This document shows positions 52,561-59,366 of a stretch of 64,000 nucleotides of DNA, in pieces (position 1 is the stretch's first letter; the number at the start of each line of letters is the position of its first letter). The stretch covers positions 124,001 to 188,000 of the forward strand of contig CAJTYF010000001.1 of the NCBI GenBank assembly GCA_910583945.1. The letters are read 5' to 3'. A model generated the notes under the pieces. It saw nothing but the letters and a program-made list of their open reading frames with translations, ran no database searches and was not told the DNA's origin. This DNA is from an uncultured Bacilli bacterium. GTDB taxonomy: Bacteria; Bacillota_I; Bacilli_A; RF39; UBA660. Both the position numbers and the translations under genes were made by a program.

Positions 52561-53238
52561 TTATAATTGAATTTTTGATATATTTTTTATTCCAATTCTT
52601 CTACAAATTCTTCTAAATTTTATAGGTATTGTATATCTATCTTTATGTCTTCCAAAGTCAAACATTATTCCATTTTCTTCTATATCTTGAAATATAATAT
52701 TTACATAGCCAAAATCTTTTCTATAACCTTTCGCTGTAGTAGGTGTTCGCTCATTAACAGTTTCAGTATATGAATTATATTGAGTAGTTATCGTTCTATA
52801 ATATGTTTTTGTATCAAAAGTAGTATATGTATAAACATCAGTTGAATTTTCAAAATATATTTCTTCTATATTATTGATCTCAAAATCTTTTTTATATAAT
52901 TCATTTTTTATAGAGTTATAGCCAATTATAGATACCTTATTTTTTGATAAACATATAAAGTGTTTTTTGTATTCATATATATTTTTATCAAAATTTTCTT
53001 CGTTATATTCTTTGAAATTTTCATATAAATTAATTTTATTTATAAATTTTATGTTTTTATATTCTTTTTTTATTTTATATTTTATTAAAAATTTAGTAAA
53101 AAAATCATTTTTATATAATTTAAAAATTAAGTACAACGATATAGGAATGTATAATAAAGGAAAATATTGGAATATAAGTCCAAATATCATAAAATAGCAA
53201 AATGCCTTTAATAGTTTTTTTAGTATTCTACTTATCAT
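52561..53238 (-). CDS. Membrane protein of the lipoprotein operon
   Basis: A 225-residue protein. One long hydrophobic segment, possibly two (LLKAFCYFMIFGLIFQYFPLLYIPISLYLIF), precedes a soluble domain rich in Tyr, Phe and Lys (RTITTQYNSYTETVNERTPT). The end is basic (FRRICRRIGIKNIS). No family recognised. It starts the minus-strand cargo operon, which is divergent from the HTH gene at 53389. Confidence 0.5.
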   Translation of the reverse strand: MISRILKKLLKAFCYFMIFGLIFQYFPLLYIPISLYLIFKLYKNDFFTKFLIKYKIKKEYKNIKFINKINLYENFKEYNEENFDKNIYEYKKHFICLSKNKVSIIGYNSIKNELYKKDFEINNIEEIYFENSTDVYTYTTFDTKTYYRTITTQYNSYTETVNERTPTTAKGYRKDFGYVNIIFQDIEENGIMFDFGRHKDRYTIPIKFRRICRRIGIKNISKIQL

Positions 53239-53388
53239 TTTTCACCTCTCACTTTTTAAACTCCATCAGTTCTATATTAGTATAACATAACTTTTCACAA
53301 AAAGCCACTTATTATAGAATATTTATCTATGATAAGAATATTATAAACATCTACTATAAATGAGAAAATATATATAGGTGGTGATAAT

Positions 53389-53658
53389 ATGAATTTTAGT
53401 CCTGAAGATGATAGATATATTTATGAATTAGTAAGTAAAAATATAAAATATTTTAGACTACACAACAATAGTAAATATAGTTCGTATGGGAAAATGACAC
53501 AAGAACAACTTGCAGAAAAATGTGATTTAAGCCATAGTCTAATTAGTAATATAGAATCTACTAAAGTTCAACAATCTTTTAGTATCGCCGTACTATATAG
53601 GATCTCTCGTGTTTTAGAAATAGACATTAAAGAGTTTTTTGTTGATCGTAAACTTTAA
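53389..53658 (+). CDS. Cro/C1-type HTH regulator
   Basis: An 89-residue DNA-binding protein: HTH in GKMTQEQLAEKCDLSHSLISN (about residues 29-52), with a C-terminal VLYRISRVLEIDIKEFF segment. The start has an AGGTGGTG ribosome site. It is divergent from the lipoprotein operon and followed by a terminator, so it probably regulates that operon. Confidence 0.75.
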   Translation: MNFSPEDDRYIYELVSKNIKYFRLHNNSKYSSYGKMTQEQLAEKCDLSHSLISNIESTKVQQSFSIAVLYRISRVLEIDIKEFFVDRKL

Positions 53659-53720
53659 TATTTATTAATGTTTAAATAGATTATGATTTTAAATTTCGTT
53701 AGTTACTACATGAAAAAAAG

Positions 53721-53753
53721 TTATGGATTTATAAATTGATCCATAATTTTTTT
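53721..53753 (+). terminator. Terminator after the HTH gene
   Basis: TTATGGAT at 53721-53728 pairs with ATCCATAA at 53739-53746 and is followed by seven T residues. Confidence 0.75.
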
Positions 53754-53775
53754 ATAAAACATATAAATTTTAAAA

Positions 53776-53825
53776 TATACCAAAACATTTTTAATAAATA
53801 CCTATTTTCAAAATTTATTTACCAT
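53776..53825. repeat. Repeated control sequence, copy 1
   Basis: A 50-bp stretch that matches 55018-55068 at about four of five positions. Both copies have TACC spaced by about 21 bp, three times (TATACC, AATACC, TTTACCAT), as expected for repressor binding on one DNA face. It precedes the gene at 53906. Confidence 0.6.
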
Positions 53826-53843
53826 CAATACTTATGATACCAT

Positions 53844-53882
53844 TTATTTGTCAACGAAATACTAGTTAATGTTGATAAATAA
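53844..53882. promoter_or_regulatory. Inverted repeat before the gene at 53906
   Basis: TTATTTGTCAAC at 53844-53855 and GTTGATAAATAA at 53871-53882 are inverted with one mismatch and a 15-bp spacer. The position suggests an operator overlapping the promoter. Confidence 0.55.
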
Positions 53883-53905
53883 AATAATTGAAAGGAATTG
53901 GTATC

Positions 53906-54355
53906 ATGAGTAGAAATATATCAAAAGAACAACAAATAGAAGAAGCAAAAAGAAGATTAAAAAAGTTATCAAAAACATTTAATTTAGATCCTATTATCTT
54001 AAATGATTTTGAGCAAGGAAAAACAAAAGTGTGTAGAAACAATGAACTGATTGATTTAGATTTATTACCTGAATATAAAAAATTAGTTTCTGATTTTGAA
54101 AATGAATATGATCATGTTGTTTATTATTGTGTAGAAGAAAGATTTAGTTTTGGCAATTGTTTATCTTTGCTATGTGTAGGAGATATAAAAATGTATTGGA
54201 ATACTGAAAGATTATTTTACTATGGATATGATTATAGAAAAGCTGATATATACATGATTTCTACATATACGTATAATTTGTCTGATCCTGATTGCTCTGA
54301 ATTTGGTGATATTAGAATTGCTAGTAAAGATGGTTGCTTAATTAGAATAGGATAA
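53906..54355 (+). CDS. Hypothetical protein of the skin-like element
   Basis: A 149-residue cytosolic protein, start MSRNISKEQQIEEAKRRLKK; the ATG at 53906 has an AAAGGA ribosome site. N-terminal part helical; the rest is rich in aromatic residues (MYWNTERLFYYGYDYRKADIY). No family recognised. It is preceded by a repeated control sequence and an inverted repeat, so it is regulated along with the HTH gene at 54405. Confidence 0.5.
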   Translation: MSRNISKEQQIEEAKRRLKKLSKTFNLDPIILNDFEQGKTKVCRNNELIDLDLLPEYKKLVSDFENEYDHVVYYCVEERFSFGNCLSLLCVGDIKMYWNTERLFYYGYDYRKADIYMISTYTYNLSDPDCSEFGDIRIASKDGCLIRIG

Positions 54356-54360
54356 AAATA

Positions 54361-54394
54361 AAAATTATAGATCAAAAAGTCTATAATTTTTTTA
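54361..54394. terminator. Terminator between convergent genes
   Basis: AAAATTATAGA at 54361-54371 pairs with TCTATAATTTT at 54380-54390, with T residues following on the plus strand and A residues before it. Confidence 0.7.
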
Positions 54395-54404
54395 TAATTA
54401 AATA

Positions 54405-54995
54405 TTAATCAATTTTAGTGCAATTATACTTTACATTTTTTACTATAGGCGACTTAATCAATTCAAAATATTTATTTCTTAAATTTTCAATTTCAAGATC
54501 AAATTCTTCTATTGTAATCTCTTTATTTTCTTTTTGGTGTTCTAGTAATTTTTTATGATAAAAGTATTCTAATAAATATTTATTTGTAGAGAAATTTACT
54601 ACTAGTGTAGGATCTGATTCATTATCGAATAAAGGAAATTGAATATCAAAAATGTATTCAAATGCTTTTTCTAAAGCTATTTCATTTTCGCTCATATAAT
54701 CACTTATTCCAAATAAATAATCTAAACTAACCTCATGTTTTTGAGAAATTTTTAAAGCTTTATCTAAAGTTAAGCCACAATTTCCTTTTTCAATAGATTG
54801 TAGAGTTTCTTCACTAAAGCCATCAATTTCATCTAAAAATTCGCCAACACTTAATCCTAAACTTTTTCGTAAGTATCTAACACGATTTCTAGAAACCTCT
54901 TTTACTGCATGATTTATACTATCTACATGTTCTTTTTTATCTTCATCAATAGAAAATATTTCTTTTATTCTTTCTTTTCTTTTAATTTCTAACAT
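54405..54995 (-). CDS. HTH regulator with a C-terminal extension
   Basis: A 196-residue protein starting MLEIKRKERIKEIFS; the ATG at 54995 follows an AAGGAG ribosome site. The HTH_3 domain lies at about residues 40-95 (YLRKSLGLSVGEFLDEI, then EVSLDYLFGISDYMS). The last 90 residues are helical and of unknown role. It is the best candidate for the repressor acting on the repeated control sequences at 53776 and 55018, the second of which directly precedes it. Confidence 0.7.
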   Translation of the reverse strand: MLEIKRKERIKEIFSIDEDKKEHVDSINHAVKEVSRNRVRYLRKSLGLSVGEFLDEIDGFSEETLQSIEKGNCGLTLDKALKISQKHEVSLDYLFGISDYMSENEIALEKAFEYIFDIQFPLFDNESDPTLVVNFSTNKYLLEYFYHKKLLEHQKENKEITIEEFDLEIENLRNKYFELIKSPIVKNVKYNCTKID

Positions 54996-55017
54996 CAAAT
55001 AGAACTCCTTTCTTATA

Positions 55018-55068
55018 TATACCAAAATAAATTTAATAAATACCCATTTTTACAAATATATTTACCAT
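55018..55068. repeat. Repeated control sequence, copy 2
   Basis: The second copy of the TACC-rich control region (see 53776-53825), lying just upstream of the minus-strand HTH gene at 54405-54995 and facing the replication genes on the plus strand. Confidence 0.6.
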
Positions 55069-55092
55069 ATTCGCCTATGGTAAGATATAGCT

Positions 55093-55128
55093 ATCAAGCA
55101 GAGATATAGGCCTATAAAAAAGCTTGAT
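55093..55128. promoter_or_regulatory. Hairpin with an inner palindrome
   Basis: ATCAAGC at 55093-55099 pairs with GCTTGAT at 55122-55128; between them lies the palindrome TATAGGCCTATA (55105-55116). A further inverted pair TCAAGAGA/TCTCTTGA spans 55130-55176. These lie in the gap upstream of the replication operon. Confidence 0.4.
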
Positions 55129-55206
55129 TTCAAGAGATATTATAACATATTTAAAATAGCTAAACAATTCTCTTGAATAAGGAAATTAGGGAAAAATAAA
55201 TAAAGT

Positions 55207-55250
55207 CATTTAGTTTATATTAACTTGATCCCAACAAGGTAAGCTAAATG
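55207..55250. promoter_or_regulatory. Large imperfect stem before the replication operon
   Basis: CATTTAGTTTA at 55207-55217 pairs with TAAGCTAAATG at 55240-55250 with one G-U pair, and the arms enclose a smaller CTTG/CAAG hairpin. It lies 20 bp before the first plus-strand gene and could be a leader structure, operator or single-strand origin. Confidence 0.4.
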
Positions 55251-55269
55251 TAGAAAGGAAAATACAAGT

Positions 55270-55464
55270 ATGAAATTAGATCTACCATGTAGAATTGAAA
55301 CACGTGTGAGTGAGAAAACTGGAAATGAATATGTAGTAGTAATTATTCAATTAACTCCAACATACGAAAAGAAAGTATTTCTAGACTCTGCTGAAATTGA
55401 ACTTGCAATTATGACTTATGGAAACAATCATAATCAAAAGATCAAAATGTCTAACAATAGCTAA
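55270..55464 (+). CDS. Small conserved element protein
   Basis: A 64-residue protein (MKLDLPCRIETRVSEKTGNE) with strands and a KKVFLDSAEIELAI segment. It resembles small proteins encoded next to replication genes in ICEs (the YdcP/Orf-type neighbourhood), but the match is weak and I do not assign a family. AAAGGAAA ribosome site. It precedes the stem-loop origin and rep. Confidence 0.5.
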   Translation: MKLDLPCRIETRVSEKTGNEYVVVIIQLTPTYEKKVFLDSAEIELAIMTYGNNHNQKIKMSNNS

Positions 55465-55490
55465 ACATTAAATATTTATAGTGAGGGCAA

Positions 55491-55547
55491 GTAAGGCGTT
55501 AAGCCTTACGTAGCCCCATGCTATAAGTATAGTATTACCTTATAGCA
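55491..55547 (+). other. CRESS-type rolling-circle replication origin
   Basis: A perfect 10-bp stem (ATGCTATAAG at 55517-55526, CTTATAGCAT at 55538-55547) presents an 11-base loop TATAGTATTAC containing TAGTATTAC at 55529-55537. This nonanucleotide is the nick site of circovirus-type origins, cut as TAGTATT/AC, here between 55535 and 55536. A second hairpin (GTAAGGC-GTTA-GCCTTAC, 55491-55508) lies next to it where Rep-binding repeats usually occur. It is about 50 bp upstream of rep. Confidence 0.85.
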
Positions 55548-55593
55548 TAGTTTGTAGCAATGTAGCGACATTTAAAATTTTTTTTATAAAGGA

Positions 55594-56661
55594 GTGGTTT
55601 TTATAGCTAGTAAAGTTAAAAAAGATAGTCAATCTAGATCCTATCAAATTACACAGAATAATCCTAGTAAATATAACATTACTAGAGAAAGTTTTAAAGA
55701 AACTATTTTAAAATTTAAACCTATTTATTTTTGTATATCAGAAGAAATAGGAATTAAAGAAAAAACTCCACATTATCATGCTTATTTTAAATGTAATAGC
55801 CCTGTAAGATTTTCAACTTGTAAAAAAAGATTCAAATATGCCCATATCGAACAAGCTCTTGGAAGTGCAACTGACAATCGAAATTATCTTATGAAAACAG
55901 ATAAGTACATAGATAAAAACGAAACTTTAATTGATTTTGAAGAAGCTGGAGAGATCCCTATGTCAGTAAAGGAAAAAAGGCTTTCTGAAAAAGCAGAGGT
56001 ATTACAAAAAATTAAAGATGGAAAAACTAATTTAGAAATTATTGAAGAAAATGAAAATTTATTATTTCATTTAAAAGATATAGAGAATATTAGGCAAGAA
56101 TATTTAAAAGAAAAATATTCAACAGAATTTAGAAATATTGATTGTACTTTTATATATGGGGCGACAGCTACCTATAAGACAACCTATGTCTATTCTAGAT
56201 ATAATGCAAAAGATATTTTTAGGATCTATAATTATCAAAATTTAAATTCGTTATGGGATGGGTATGCAGGTCAATCTGTAATCTTATTTGATGAGTTTAA
56301 AGGTCAAATTCCTATCGAATTAATGTTGATTCTAACTGATCGATTTCCAGTACTAAATTTAAGTGCTAGGTACAATAATAAAATCGCAATGTATGAACAT
56401 ATTTACTTTTGTACGAACGAATGTTTTGATAATATTTATGCTTATGATAGAGTTATGAATCCATCAACTTATAGTGCGTGGTGTAGACGCATTCACAACA
56501 TTTTTGAGTTTAGGAAAAATTCTGATGGATCGCCTAATATAATAGTTCATAAGGAAACTAAAAAAGAGGGTTGGACTAATGAAATTACTAAAAATAAAAT
56601 GGAAGAAAATAAACTAATAAATGAAAAGGAGAACAAAGATCATGAAGAAAAAGAGATTTAG
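55594..56661 (+). CDS. CRESS-type Rep (HUH endonuclease plus SF3 helicase)
   Basis: A 355-residue replication initiator. Endonuclease motifs: I ITQNNP (near residue 20), II PHYHAYF (His60, His62) and III YLMK (Tyr98 nucleophile, Lys101). Helicase motifs: Walker A GATATYKT (Lys195), Walker B VILFDEF (Asp233, Glu234) and motif C IYFCTN. This combination is that of CRESS-DNA viruses and related bacterial plasmids. The GTG start overlaps its ribosome site AAAGGAG, so the true start may be a nearby codon such as ATA at 55603. Overlaps the FtsK gene by about 20 bp. Confidence 0.9.
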   Translation: MVFIASKVKKDSQSRSYQITQNNPSKYNITRESFKETILKFKPIYFCISEEIGIKEKTPHYHAYFKCNSPVRFSTCKKRFKYAHIEQALGSATDNRNYLMKTDKYIDKNETLIDFEEAGEIPMSVKEKRLSEKAEVLQKIKDGKTNLEIIEENENLLFHLKDIENIRQEYLKEKYSTEFRNIDCTFIYGATATYKTTYVYSRYNAKDIFRIYNYQNLNSLWDGYAGQSVILFDEFKGQIPIELMLILTDRFPVLNLSARYNNKIAMYEHIYFCTNECFDNIYAYDRVMNPSTYSAWCRRIHNIFEFRKNSDGSPNIIVHKETKKEGWTNEITKNKMEENKLINEKENKDHEEKEI

Positions 56662-58174
56662 TTTATCTAGTATATATAGAAAGCTAGAAACAATATTTTT
56701 ACAAATATATCATAACTGGAAAAGCTATATTATAAAGATTTGTATATTATTCTTAACAATATATATGTTATTGATGTTTAATTTGAATTTAAATATAATC
56801 CCCTATATAAATAAAGTTAATTTACAAATCCCATTACTAAATACACCTTTAGGAAAGAAAATAAATTTATTTTATATTTTGATCCATGTTCTATCAATAA
56901 TTCCTATTATAGTGATATGTAAATTATTTTTTAAACCAATTAAATATGAAGAAAAAGATGAACAATTAGTTAAAGCATTAATGCCTAAAACTAGTGATGA
57001 CAAAATCAAAGGTTTAGCTCCTAAAACGATTGTTATGTATCCTAATCCAAACAATAAAAATAATGAGTTTTGGTTAATTTATAAGAATAGTAAAAAAACA
57101 GATGAATTTATTAATAATCAAGAACTAATACAAAATTTTCTAGATAAAAAATATGTTAAAGGAGTTAGACCACATGCTTCTAATAAAGTCTTAATAAATT
57201 TAAGTAAATTAGATCCATCTAATCCTGAAACTATTAATTGGAATGATAAATTTCTTATTTCTTATAAAGCTGGTAGTCCAAAGTTTAATCTTGGAATCAA
57301 TAATTTTGATGAGCCATATATTTGGAATACAAAAAAGCTAATACACGAAAAATTAGGGGGATCAACTGGTGCAGGTAAGAGCATAGTTCAAAAATCAATT
57401 TGCTATCAGGCATTAAGACAAAATTGTGAGCTTTTTATCTATGATGGCAAGAAAATTGATTATACTGGAATTTGGAAAAGATTAAAAAATTGTACGATTG
57501 TTAATAGTATAATAGGATTTCAAAACATGGTTAAAATGGTTTATGAGATCCATTTAAATAGAACAGATGAATTAAAATTTCCATGCTATAACATAGATTC
57601 ATTTAATAAATTTAAAAATCCAGTACAACCTAGAAAGCATATTTTTCTAGTCCTAGAAGAAGCTGCTGATGTATTTGATATAGATGTTAAAAGCTTATCA
57701 AAAGAAGCAAAAGAAGAATATTTAGATTGTATAGAAAGATTAAAAGAAATCGCTCGTAAAGGTCGTGCAACTGGTGTGCATTTGTGCATAAATAGTCAAA
57801 GATTATCAGCTGATATTATACCACCTCAAATTAACTCAAATTTAAAATTTAAGTTTTGTGGATTTGCTGATGATATTTTATCTAAAATTATATTAGAAAA
57901 TACAGATGCCCATGATTTATTAAAAGATGGAATCGCTGGTATGTTTGTAGATGGAAACCATAATGTCGTACAAGTATTTAATATTGATAGTGAAATTGAA
58001 CCAGTAATTTTAAAACCATTTGAAATTACAAGAAAAACAATGTCTGATATTCATAGAAGATATGATATTGGAGATGATGAATTAGAAATTGATGGAGATA
58101 AACTAGTAAACGAATATGTAGAAGAAAAAGAAGCAGAAGATCCTAACTATTTTAAAGTTAGAAAAGATAAATAG
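56642..58174 (+). CDS. FtsK/SpoIIIE-type DNA-translocating ATPase
   Basis: A 510-residue protein starting MKKKRFSLSS; the ATG at 56642 has an AAAAGGAGAA ribosome site. Two membrane segments (about residues 32-52 and 78-100) precede the ATPase with Walker A GGSTGAGKS (Lys246) and the HIFLVLEEAADVF Walker B, followed by GRATGVHLCINSQRLSADII. It resembles the Orf21/coupling ATPases of Tn916-type elements. Here, with a CRESS Rep and no secretion genes, it may move the replicating circle or use another element's channel. Confidence 0.85.
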   Translation: MKKKRFSLSSIYRKLETIFLQIYHNWKSYIIKICILFLTIYMLLMFNLNLNIIPYINKVNLQIPLLNTPLGKKINLFYILIHVLSIIPIIVICKLFFKPIKYEEKDEQLVKALMPKTSDDKIKGLAPKTIVMYPNPNNKNNEFWLIYKNSKKTDEFINNQELIQNFLDKKYVKGVRPHASNKVLINLSKLDPSNPETINWNDKFLISYKAGSPKFNLGINNFDEPYIWNTKKLIHEKLGGSTGAGKSIVQKSICYQALRQNCELFIYDGKKIDYTGIWKRLKNCTIVNSIIGFQNMVKMVYEIHLNRTDELKFPCYNIDSFNKFKNPVQPRKHIFLVLEEAADVFDIDVKSLSKEAKEEYLDCIERLKEIARKGRATGVHLCINSQRLSADIIPPQINSNLKFKFCGFADDILSKIILENTDAHDLLKDGIAGMFVDGNHNVVQVFNIDSEIEPVILKPFEITRKTMSDIHRRYDIGDDELEIDGDKLVNEYVEEKEAEDPNYFKVRKDK

Positions 58175-58221
58175 AATTAACCTTAATAAAATTCATATAT
58201 TTTACTATAGGAGGTGTTTGC

Positions 58222-58419
58222 TTGAAAGTCTTTGTCAATTTACCACAAACACCTGAGGAAAGGAAAGTATTAGCAAATGGTGTAGCTAGATTCCATGCAA
58301 CACTTATGCTAGAAAAAATAAAAAAATTAAATATCAATGATTCTTCTAAAGAAAAAGTTTTAAATTTAGTTTTAGATCATCTTGAAGAAGAAGCAAAAAA
58401 AGAATGTACGAGCGATTAA
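58222..58419 (+). CDS. Small helical protein at the end of the replication operon
   Basis: A 65-residue protein started at a TTG with a perfect AGGAGGTG ribosome site (MKVFVNLPQTPEERKVLANG). Mostly helical, ending EEAKKECTSD. No family recognised; it resembles small helical proteins next to FtsK-like genes in other elements. Its end lies in the terminator shared with the HTH gene. Confidence 0.5.
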   Translation: MKVFVNLPQTPEERKVLANGVARFHATLMLEKIKKLNINDSSKEKVLNLVLDHLEEEAKKECTSD

Positions 58420-58436
58420 CTCATACATTTTTTTAG
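58404..58436. terminator. Terminator between convergent genes
   Basis: ATGTACGAG and CTCATACAT form a 9-bp stem with one mismatch around CGATTAA and run into seven T residues on the plus strand. It overlaps the ends of both convergent genes. Confidence 0.6.
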
Positions 58437-58916
58437 TTTATCATACTTATTTCTAGATATATGACTATTGCCATTTTCCCATCTTCTAACTGATGTAATA
58501 GACACCTCTAACATATTAGCAAATTCTTGTCTAGTTAAATTCATACGTTCTCTTATATTAATAATATTTTTACATGGATCATTAAGTAAAAATTTTATGT
58601 AGTCATCATTAATAATTATTTTATCTTCAATTCCAAGTTCTTCTATAACACCTTTTAATAATCTAATATCTACAAGTTTCATTTCTTGATTTTCTAAATG
58701 ATGGAGTGCTTGTCTAGTAAATCCAAGTTTTAAACTTAATTCAGGTTGTTTATACCCTGCAAGTCTACGATAATACTTGATCTGTTCTCCTATGCTACTA
58801 TCTTTATTTATAGAATCTATTTTCCATGTAGGAGTAGATTTAATTATTATTTCTGTTTCTATTGTATCTTTTAATCTATAGAATAGATCACTAATCAATA
58901 CATTAATTTCCATCAT
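58416..58916 (-). CDS. Regulator with two HTH domains, coupled to the sigK 5' part
   Basis: A 166-residue protein starting MMEINVLISDLFYRLKD, with HTH domains at about residues 47-85 (YYRRLAGYKQPELSLKLGFT) and 128-160 (MNLTRQEFANMLEVSITSVR). It has no ribosome site of its own: the ATG at 58916 overlaps the stop codon of the interrupted sigK 5' part as ATGA, so in the integrated state it would be translated by coupling to sigK. In the excised circle the same frame is continuous with the recombinase gene. Likely controls the element's recombination or replication. Confidence 0.7.
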   Translation of the reverse strand: MMEINVLISDLFYRLKDTIETEIIIKSTPTWKIDSINKDSSIGEQIKYYRRLAGYKQPELSLKLGFTRQALHHLENQEMKLVDIRLLKGVIEELGIEDKIIINDDYIKFLLNDPCKNIINIRERMNLTRQEFANMLEVSITSVRRWENGNSHISRNKYDKLKKCMS

Positions 58917-59254
58917 GTGAGTACTGCATTTTCGATGCATCGTGCCGCATAGGTGGTAATCTTAGTACTTTTACTATTACTATATGAATCAATGCCTTTA
59001 ATAAGACCAATCGTTCCAATACTAATTAAATCATCTTGGCTCACACTTTTACTTTCAAACTTTTTAACAATATGTGCCACTAGCCTTAAATTTCTTTCAA
59101 TTAAAATATTTCGAGCTTCCTTATCTTTCTTTTGTAATCGTTCAATCATTTCTTTTTCTTCGTCCAAAGAAAGAGGAGGGGGGAACACATTATTCGAATA
59201 ACTTCCTGTAAAAAAAAGCATATCTTTAATAATCGATAACATTTGAAAAAACAC
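58913..59254 (-). CDS. sigK: Sigma-K, 5' part (gene split by a skin-like element)
   Basis: Encodes the N-terminal part of SigK: SNNVFPPPLSLDEEKEMI, then NILIERNLRLVAHIVKKFES and DLISIGTIGLIKGIDSYSNS, ending TYAARCIEN before the element (regions 1.2-2.3). The GTG start at 59254 follows an AAGGAG ribosome site and gives an N-terminus like that of B. subtilis SigK, including its hydrophobic pro-sequence (MFFQMLSIIKDMLFFTG). After the core the frame reads AVLT and stops, giving a truncated 113-residue product while the element is in place. Confidence 0.93.
   Translation of the reverse strand: MFFQMLSIIKDMLFFTGSYSNNVFPPPLSLDEEKEMIERLQKKDKEARNILIERNLRLVAHIVKKFESKSVSQDDLISIGTIGLIKGIDSYSNSKSTKITTYAARCIENAVLT
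58928..58933 (-). other. Attachment site, sigK 5' side (core AAA)
   Basis: Minus-strand GAAAAT with core AAA at 58929-58931. Beyond this core the two attachment sites are not similar, as usual for large serine recombinases. Confidence 0.8.
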
Positions 59255-59366
59255 TTTGTTCAACTCCTTAATAAACTCTATGAAAAAAAAATCGAAAAAT
59301 GTCATTTTAGTAGCATTATGCATTAACTTAATTGGCTTTTTTTGATATACTATTTATGGTGGTTAT

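Larger units (their letters stand above)
49314..58931 (-). mobile_element. Skin-like element with a CRESS-type replicon, inserted in sigK
   Basis: About 9.6 kb lying between the two halves of sigK. It carries a large serine recombinase at one end with its 3' codons over the attachment site, two lipoproteins, HTH regulators, an FtsK-like ATPase and a HUH-SF3 Rep with a stem-loop origin. In Bacillus and Clostridioides a skin element in the same place is excised in the mother cell to activate sigK. The cargo here is unlike the phage-like B. subtilis skin and suggests a mobile replicon has taken this role. Confidence 0.9.

Noticed and set aside
49314..58931. Prophage
   Set aside because: No capsid, portal, terminase, tail or lysis genes are present; the gene set is a replicon with an ATPase, regulators and lipoproteins.
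58917..58940. Upstream start of the minus-strand HTH gene at MHRKCSTH
   Set aside because: Those codons lie in sigK coding sequence on the 5' side of the attachment core, without a ribosome site. The coupled ATG at 58916 is more plausible.
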